Shown here piece after piece: positions 1-3,683 of a stretch of DNA of 5,860 nt. Source of the DNA: Chitinophagaceae bacterium. GTDB taxonomy: Bacteria; Bacteroidota; Bacteroidia; Chitinophagales; Chitinophagaceae. The position numbers and the translations under genes are program-made. The stretch spans positions 3,297 through 9,156 of the forward strand of contig DMPB01000024.1 of the NCBI GenBank assembly GCA_003456175.1, given 5' to 3'. The stretch's first letter is position 1. Every line of letters begins with the position of its first letter. The notes beneath the pieces were generated by a model that was not told the origin of the DNA, ran no database searches, and saw only the letters and a list, made by a program, of their open reading frames with translations.

Positions 1-621
1 GATAAAGTTGCGCAACTACAATACTGGGCCGATATGTTTCAGATGCTTATTGTTTGTCCGGATGGTAATTACAGCAGTTGGTATTTGAATAGCCCTATTG
101 ATACCACTAGTAAGTACGAAGATTACATTGTTAAAGACGTTGTTACCTATATAGACAAGCATTACCTTACGGTAAATGAAAAGCAAGCAAGGGCAATTAC
201 AGGTTTGAGTATGGGCGGCCACGGCGCTTTTTACATCGGCTCTAAATATCCACAACTATTTGGGGCTTACGGTAGTATGAGTGGCGGCCTAAATCTTCTA
301 CCCTTTTCAAACAGCTTTGATATTATAAAGTTATTAGGTCGCGATACTACCCAACAAGGTTACTATCAGCAATACAGCTTTTTGCAACGAGCAGCAACGT
401 ATCATTTTGATACTACACAAGCCATCATTTTTGATTGTGGTAGTAGCGATTTCTTTTTTCAACATAATGAAGCCGTACACCAACTACTAACTCAACGTAA
501 GATTGCACATACTTACACGGTGCAACCAGGTAAGCACAATTGGGATTACTGGAATAAAGCCGTAGCACAACAACTACTATTTTTCTTTCAATATTTCAAA
601 AGCAATAGGCATCATAAATAG
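1..621 (+). CDS. Esterase D / FrmB-like alpha/beta-hydrolase, 5' end cut by window
   Basis: The reading frame is open from base 1 (DKVAQLQYWADMFQ...), so the gene starts before the window and the ATG at 34 is internal. 206 residues are visible; proteins of this esterase family (PF00756; S-formylglutathione hydrolase, Fes and antigen 85 relatives) usually have about 250-300, so roughly the first quarter is missing. The nucleophile elbow is GLSMGG, with Ser encoded at 208-210. The likely acid is an Asp in DCGSSDFF (433-450), and the His is in GKHNWDYW (535-537). The order Ser-Asp-His and the trailing HxW..W motif fit the family. It should hydrolyse a carboxylic ester, but the substrate cannot be read from sequence. 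Any signal peptide lies outside the window, so location is unknown. The family call is firm; a specific S-formylglutathione hydrolase role is not supported. Confidence 0.9.
   Translation, partial: DKVAQLQYWADMFQMLIVCPDGNYSSWYLNSPIDTTSKYEDYIVKDVVTYIDKHYLTVNEKQARAITGLSMGGHGAFYIGSKYPQLFGAYGSMSGGLNLLPFSNSFDIIKLLGRDTTQQGYYQQYSFLQRAATYHFDTTQAIIFDCGSSDFFFQHNEAVHQLLTQRKIAHTYTVQPGKHNWDYWNKAVAQQLLFFFQYFKSNRHHK
161..180 (+). repeat. Dispersed short repeat, copy A (inside esterase gene)
   Basis: This 20-bp stretch matches the reverse complement of 3567-3586 at 19 of 20 positions. Its 16-bp core CCTTACGGTAAATGAA (165-180) is identical to 3601-3616, and 15 bp (164-178) match the reverse complement of 3117-3131. 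Here it encodes YLTVNE in the esterase; the copy at 3567-3586 encodes YLAVNE in the same frame in the methyltransferase remnant. The match is seen directly; what it means is unknown. Confidence 0.6.
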
Positions 622-650
622 TTACTGATTTCGGCATTTATAATAACCAT

Positions 651-679
651 GTTGTTGATATATTTAATACATCAACAAC
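651..679 (+). terminator. Stem-loop between esterase and prohibitin-like gene; weak terminator or leader hairpin
   Basis: GTTGTTGAT (651-659) and ATCAACAAC (671-679) form a perfect 9-bp stem with an 11-base AT-rich loop, followed by TTTATTGTT. It begins 29 bases after the esterase stop, so it could be a weak rho-independent terminator. The stem is AT-rich and the T-tract is interrupted. It also ends only 9 bases before the next ATG at 689, so it could instead lie in that gene's leader and affect translation. The same arms could serve as an operator. The sequence does not decide among these. Confidence 0.4.
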
Positions 680-688
680 TTTATTGTT

Positions 689-1129
689 ATGAATAGAAAT
701 TACAATCAATCGAAAGAAGTAGTATCTGCCTTAATAAAAATTGGCGGTACGCTAATAGTAATCATTCTTATTTGGATGTTTGGCTATCCGGTATATCGTG
801 TATGGCAACAAAGTTTAGAAGGCGAGGCCGAACTAAAACGAGCCGAGCAAAACAGAAAAATTGCTGTACAAGAAGCAGAGGCTAAAAAAGAAGCTGCAAA
901 AAGCCTTGCCGATGCAGAAGTGATTAGAGCGCAAGGCGTGGCAAAAGCCAATGAAATTATTGGCAACTCCTTGAAGAATAACGAAGAGTACTTACGCTAT
1001 TTATGGATTGATAATCTAGAGAAAAATCAGAATGCCGTTATATACGTACCCACAGAAGCAGGGCTACCTATTTTAGAAGCGGGCCGCTTAGGTAAGCTTC
1101 CTAAAAGTGCCCCTAAAGGAGAGGAATAA
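689..1129 (+). CDS. Small membrane-anchored prohibitin/stomatin-like protein lacking an SPFH domain
   Basis: This 146-residue protein has a short polar N-terminus, then one hydrophobic segment at about residues 12-33 (VVSALIKIGG TLIVIILIWM), which probably anchors it in the inner membrane. Residues 37-97 form a charged, alanine-rich helix (EGEAELKRAEQNRKI, AEVIRAQGVAKANEI) likely to be a coiled coil. The tail NNEEYLRYLWIDNLE / VIYVPTEAGLPILEAGR resembles the end of proteins annotated as 'membrane protease subunit, stomatin/prohibitin'. The roughly 150-residue SPFH (Band 7) domain that normally sits between anchor and coiled coil is absent, so the anchor runs straight into the helix. Similar short forms are, from memory, known in bacteria and some phages, so this is probably a real family and not a broken gene. 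Its function is unknown; multimeric membrane scaffolding is an inference. The ATG at 689 is chosen because it precedes the anchor; no Shine-Dalgarno site is visible. It ends one base from the convergent SAM hydrolase gene. Confidence 0.8.
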   Translation: MNRNYNQSKEVVSALIKIGGTLIVIILIWMFGYPVYRVWQQSLEGEAELKRAEQNRKIAVQEAEAKKEAAKSLADAEVIRAQGVAKANEIIGNSLKNNEEYLRYLWIDNLEKNQNAVIYVPTEAGLPILEAGRLGKLPKSAPKGEE

Positions 1130-1130
1130 A

Positions 1131-1949
1131 TTATCTGAAGAAAACGCGTATAGACTCGTAAAATAAACGATCAGAACTACGGTTTTTCATGGTGTAATCA
1201 GTAATACCTCGTAATCCAAACAAACTGGCCATTTTTCCATGATTAATGGCCAGTTCTAAATATCCGGCAGCATTAAACCATGCTACAGCTTCGCCCATTT
1301 GAGCATCGGCATAACTCGTGCTGAGCTTTGTAATTTGGTTTCTGGTGAATTCTATAATGAAGTTTCTACCCTTTCTTGCCTCTTCAAATTCATTATGGGT
1401 AATGTTCACAACAACATTCTCATAGTTATCAATGAACATAATTTGTGCTTCCATCCAATCGGGACCAATCGTTGCACGCAATGGATATTTCTCTACAATT
1501 TTAGCTCCTTTCGTATGTAATTGTGCTAGCTGCACACCACTTATAGCTTGTTGAATTACACCTGTAATATGCTGCGTTATATGCAATAAATGCATACTCG
1601 GCAACTTTGGTATTTCAACAACAGCAGCATCATCGGGCATAGCACCGGTAATCATTGTTAACAGACCATGATTAGGACATACAATCCAATATTTACCAAA
1701 GCGTGCTATTACAAATGAAATACGTTCATTGTGAAAAACATCTACCAATATCAAGTGTACCGTATCGTTTGGGAAAAACTGAAAACTACTACGGCACATG
1801 TATGCTGCCTGTATATAGTTGTAAGGCGCAATATTATGATTAATATCAATAATATTAACATAGGGGTTGCTTGTAACAAGTTGCCCCTTAAGTGCACCAA
1901 TTACAAAGTCGTTATTACCAATATCTGATGTAAGCGTTATTACCGGCAT
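1131..1949 (-). CDS. SAM hydroxide adenosyltransferase / SAM hydrolase family protein (DUF62), divergent
   Basis: This 272-residue protein belongs to the chlorinase/fluorinase/SAM hydrolase family (PF01887), whose hydrolase members split S-adenosylmethionine into adenosine and methionine. Family features, in order: N-terminal ITLTSDIGNNDFVIGALKG (canonical TLTTDFG..D..VGAMKG); IIDINHNIAPYNYIQAAY; FPNDTVHLILVD; CPNHGLLT (canonical PDNGLL); GPDWMEAQIMFIDNYENVVVN (canonical ..VDRFGNLVTN); and C-terminal FNAAGYLELAINHG. Candidates for the Asp-Arg-His triad that activates water are D70, R76 and H123. The surroundings are altered: VDPGVGTERR is VDVFHNER, one residue shorter, and FHGRDIFAP is LHITQHITG, so H is kept but GRD is lost. 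Fold and family are clear; catalysis is plausible but unproven. The ATG at 1949 gives the canonical N-terminus. It lies 8 bases after the dehydrogenase stop, so the two are co-transcribed. No terminator follows; its stop is one base from the convergent gene. Confidence 0.87.
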   Translation of the reverse strand: MPVITLTSDIGNNDFVIGALKGQLVTSNPYVNIIDINHNIAPYNYIQAAYMCRSSFQFFPNDTVHLILVDVFHNERISFVIARFGKYWIVCPNHGLLTMITGAMPDDAAVVEIPKLPSMHLLHITQHITGVIQQAISGVQLAQLHTKGAKIVEKYPLRATIGPDWMEAQIMFIDNYENVVVNITHNEFEEARKGRNFIIEFTRNQITKLSTSYADAQMGEAVAWFNAAGYLELAINHGKMASLFGLRGITDYTMKNRSSDRLFYESIRVFFR

Positions 1950-1957
1950 TGGTACTG

Positions 1958-2764
1958 CTACTTAACAAGTTCTCCGTTTTTGAAAAAGAATTTATGTACT
2001 AACTTATCTGCAAAGCTTGGCAATAGTTTGTTGAGCCAAACAGTTTGCAAGCCTTGAGCGGTAAGCACCAATGTACGCTTACGCTTTTCAATAGCAGTAA
2101 TAATATGTGTTGCACAAGCTTCAGCCGTCATCATCGCTTTTTCATCCATCGGACTTTCACCCTGACTTTCACCTTTCGCATTCAAAGCTGCATTTCTAAT
2201 ATTGCTGGTAGTGAAACCCGGCGCTACCCACATAACATTCACACCAGTATCAAGCAATTCTGTTCGCAAAGCCTCTAACCAACCATTAACCGCATGCTTA
2301 GAAGCACTATATCCACTACGGCCCGGTAAGCCCCTATAGCCCGCAATACTAGTAACCCCAACAACCGTACCTTGATTTTTTATGATATGAGGCAAAGCGA
2401 ACTTGGTACAATATACCGTACCCCAAAAATTGATATCGAATACTTTGCGTAGTGTATCTATAGCCAAATCTTTCACCAATGCTCGCATACTAACACCAGC
2501 ATTGTTAATCAGTATATCAACTGTACCGTAAGTTTTAATTACTTGGTCGATAAAGTTTTTGCAGTCGAGCTCATTACTTACATCGGCAGTATAAATCAAT
2601 AAAGGCCGCGATGAGTGCTGTGTTTGTAGCTGATACAGCTTATCGTAATTTCTACCACAAGTAGCAACTTTAGCACCCAAGCTCAAGAATTGATCTACCA
2701 AAGCTTTGCCAATACCATCGCTACCACCAGTAATTACCACTACTTTATTTTGAAAGGCCGACAT
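1958..2764 (-). CDS. Short-chain dehydrogenase/reductase (classical SDR, NAD(P)-dependent)
   Basis: This 268-residue protein is a complete classical SDR, close to the usual length of 250-280. The nucleotide-binding motif TGGSDGIG is at residues 12-19, NNAG at 87-90, and the catalytic Asn in DINFWG is N112. S139 lies in VTSIAG, and Y152 and K156 form YSASK. WVAPGF follows at 179-184. All four catalytic residues are present, so an active oxidoreductase is expected. An Arg at 38 (CGRN, after the second strand) suggests NADP(H) preference, which is an inference. The SIAGYRGLPGRSGYSASK region and longer C-terminal part resemble the 11-beta-hydroxysteroid dehydrogenase / DHRS7 type, acting on lipid or carbonyl substrates; the substrate cannot be named. 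The C-terminus is basic and aromatic (LVHKFFFKNGELVK) and may sit near a membrane. The ATG at 2764 gives the normal short lead to the Rossmann strand. It is the first gene of an operon with the SAM hydrolase 8 bases downstream. Confidence 0.92.
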   Translation of the reverse strand: MSAFQNKVVVITGGSDGIGKALVDQFLSLGAKVATCGRNYDKLYQLQTQHSSRPLLIYTADVSNELDCKNFIDQVIKTYGTVDILINNAGVSMRALVKDLAIDTLRKVFDINFWGTVYCTKFALPHIIKNQGTVVGVTSIAGYRGLPGRSGYSASKHAVNGWLEALRTELLDTGVNVMWVAPGFTTSNIRNAALNAKGESQGESPMDEKAMMTAEACATHIITAIEKRKRTLVLTAQGLQTVWLNKLLPSFADKLVHKFFFKNGELVK

Positions 2765-2778
2765 ACAAAATATTTGTT

Positions 2779-2786
2779 CAAAAATA
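2779..2786 (-). promoter_or_regulatory. Candidate -7 element of the dehydrogenase/SAM hydrolase operon
   Basis: The minus strand reads TATTTTTG, an exact fit to the Bacteroidota -7 consensus TAnnTTTG, 14 bases before the ATG at 2764. The same octamer is the -7 element before the tRNA gene. At the expected spacing the -33 position reads ACTG, a poor match to TTTG; TTGG lies several bases too far upstream. The implied leader would be very short. Treat as a weak candidate. Confidence 0.3.
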
Positions 2787-2906
2787 CATGGTTGGATTAT
2801 TGCAGCAGTACCAATGTGAACAATCGTTATAATTTAAGTTCCCTTACGGGCAAATGTGAATCTAATACAACTGATGCATGTAATTCAAGCATTACGAAAT
2901 AGCAAC

Positions 2907-2936
2907 AAAAAAAGCCTCACAAATTTGTGAGGCTTT
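2907..2936 (-). terminator. Rho-independent terminator of tRNA-Lys
   Basis: A perfect 26-bp palindrome (2911-2936; arms AAAGCCTCACAAA and TTTGTGAGGCTTT) lies 2 bases beyond the tRNA 3' end. On the minus strand it leads into an unbroken run of seven T (2907-2913), so it terminates the tRNA transcript. Only three T follow on the plus strand, so it is best read as acting in one direction. The fully paired centre would open to a small loop in RNA. Confidence 0.85.
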
Positions 2937-2938
2937 CG

Positions 2939-3011
2939 TGATCCCGCTGGGACTCGAACCCAGGGCCCATACATTAAAAGTGTATTGCTCTACCAACTGA
3001 GCTACGAGATC
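2939..3011 (-). tRNA. tRNA-Lys (anticodon UUU)
   Basis: This 73-base cloverleaf has every arm in place. The acceptor stem pairs GATCTCG with CGGGATC (one G-T wobble), followed by discriminator A. The D-arm is GCTC/GAGC with loop AGTTGGTA. The anticodon stem ATACA/TGTAT encloses CTTTTAA, with TTT at 2976-2978. The variable loop is GGGCC, and the T-arm is CTGGG/CCCAG around TTCGAGT. CCA is not encoded and must be added after transcription. It decodes AAA and AAG. It stands alone between its own promoter and terminator. Confidence 0.97.
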
Positions 3012-3059
3012 TTACCCTTTAAACGCTCTTAGCACTAGGCCTTGTTTGTTTTGGGAGTG

Positions 3060-3090
3060 CAAAAATAAGGATGCATTTTATTTCACCAAA
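3060..3090 (-). promoter_or_regulatory. Bacteroidota-type promoter of tRNA-Lys
   Basis: On the minus strand TTTG (3087-3090) is followed after exactly 19 bases by TATTTTTG (3060-3067). This matches the TTTG-N19-TAnnTTTG promoter known for the primary sigma factor of Bacteroidota. The tRNA starts 48 bases past the -7 element, which leaves a 5' leader of about 40 bases for RNase P to remove. Confidence 0.7.
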
Positions 3091-3116
3091 TTTTCTTTCA
3101 CTTTTTTTCTGAAAAC

Positions 3117-3131
3117 CATTTACCGTAAGGT
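3117..3131 (-). repeat. Dispersed short repeat, copy B: left end of the methyltransferase remnant
   Basis: CATTTACCGTAAGGT is the exact inverted copy of ACCTTACGGTAAATG at 3600-3614, so the two form perfect 15-bp inverted repeats at the two ends of the methyltransferase reading frame. The TAA stop of that frame (3120-3122) is inside this copy. Read on the plus strand, 3117-3137 also matches 3569-3589 directly at 19 of 21 positions. Confidence 0.6.
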
Positions 3132-3602
3132 TATTACTTGTACTTCTACTAAGCTTTTGGCATGTGGAATGAGGTAGGTATTTCGCGTTACAATATGCTG
3201 CGTAAGCCGTATTAAAAAACTAGGCGTAATAGTTCGCATTGGTGTACTTAATATTACCGTAACAGCATGTTTAAAACATAATTGCAGCAGTGCATGCAAT
3301 GCATCAAAGTAATCTGGATGGTAGTTAACATCGCTTAACAACAACACATCTTTACGATGCAAGTCGTTAGGTGTTATACTGCGCCAATCTGCAATAGTTG
3401 CAGTTACATTTTGCAGCTTTTGCATGCTAATGTTTTGCTTTAAACATGCAACCGCAGCCGCATTAACATCACTTACGTAAATATGAGCAGCAACATCGGC
3501 AATAAAAAAAGATGGTAAGCCAATACCTGCAGCAATTTCAATTACTTGCTTATTACGAATTAGGGCTTCATTTACCGCAAGGTAATTACAGGTTATTGCA
3601 CC
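3120..3602 (-). pseudogene. N-terminally truncated class I SAM-dependent methyltransferase
   Basis: The frame is open for 160 codons, from the stop at 3603-3605 to TAA at 3120-3122. The translation begins GAITCNYLAVNEALIRNK, then gives motif I VIEIAAGIGLPSFF (SAM binding), the acidic motif II as VSDVNAAAVACLKQN, a motif III-like region TATIADWRSI, and LLLSDVNYHPDYFDAL, as in the family of METTL-type lysine or small-molecule methyltransferases (VLELGAGTGLPG; ASDVLY). The usual leader of about 60-70 residues containing a PYWA.LWP-type motif is missing. The frame has no ATG, GTG or TTG start before motif I, and no other frame upstream supplies one. The first ATG (3425) would give 101 residues without motif I, which could not bind SAM. 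There is no internal stop or frameshift, so the loss is either recent or the ATG-3425 product is kept. The target is unknown. An alternative reading is a 101-residue CDS at 3120-3425. Confidence 0.68.
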
Positions 3603-3616
3603 TTACGGTAAATGAA
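3567..3616 (-). repeat. Foldback inverted repeat (copies C and D) at the broken 5' end of the methyltransferase
   Basis: TTCATTTACCGCAAGG (3567-3582) and CCTTACGGTAAATGAA (3601-3616) are inverted with one mismatch in 16 bp, around an 18-base spacer. The mismatch becomes a G-U pair in minus-strand RNA, so the full 16-bp stem can form there. The inner arm is coding sequence of the remnant (YLAVNE); the outer arm carries the stop that closes the frame upstream. It sits exactly at the point where homology to intact methyltransferases is lost. Confidence 0.65.
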
Positions 3617-3628
3617 GTAGTGCGAGTA

Positions 3629-3671
3629 ATAATAGCTAAGGGGCGGCCGTAGGCCGCCCCTTAGCTATTAT
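3629..3671 (-). terminator. Strong GC-rich hairpin after the M14 peptidase gene; probable terminator
   Basis: A perfect 20-bp stem (3629-3648 with 3652-3671) has a 3-base loop; its core is GGGGCGGCC/GGCCGCCCC. It starts 12 bases beyond the peptidase stop on the minus strand, as expected for a terminator. The 3' arm ends UUAGCUAUUAUUA, so there is no clean U-run. The U-rich part is largely inside the stem, which suggests either a less standard terminator or an mRNA 3' end that blocks exonucleases. No plus-strand gene ends nearby. Confidence 0.65.
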
Positions 3672-3683
3672 GTATAATAAAGC

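Noticed and set aside
16..255. Minus-strand 79-residue frame opposite the esterase
   Set aside because: The plus strand encodes a conserved esterase with catalytic motifs over the same bases.
784..966. Minus-strand frame rich in Ala, Ser and Phe, looking like a signal peptide
   Set aside because: It is the complement of the alanine/glutamate-rich coiled coil of the prohibitin-like protein.
1299..1928. Plus-strand frames antisense to the SAM hydrolase gene
   Set aside because: They are opposite a clearly conserved coding sequence and show no protein-like pattern.
2690..2902. Plus-strand 70-residue frame overlapping the dehydrogenase start and the gap
   Set aside because: Its first part is antisense to the SDR N-terminus, it has low-complexity composition (Asn/Ser/Thr-rich) and no recognisable motif.
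2911..2936. 26-bp perfect palindrome as an operator or attachment site next to the tRNA
   Set aside because: Its position just after the tRNA 3' end and the seven-T run on the same strand are fully explained by a terminator; no integrase gene or tRNA-end duplication is visible.
3120..3425. 101-residue frame starting at ATG 3425 as an independent small gene
   Set aside because: The frame continues upstream to 3602 with clear methyltransferase motif I, so the ATG is internal to a truncated larger gene; a product starting there would lack the SAM-binding loop.
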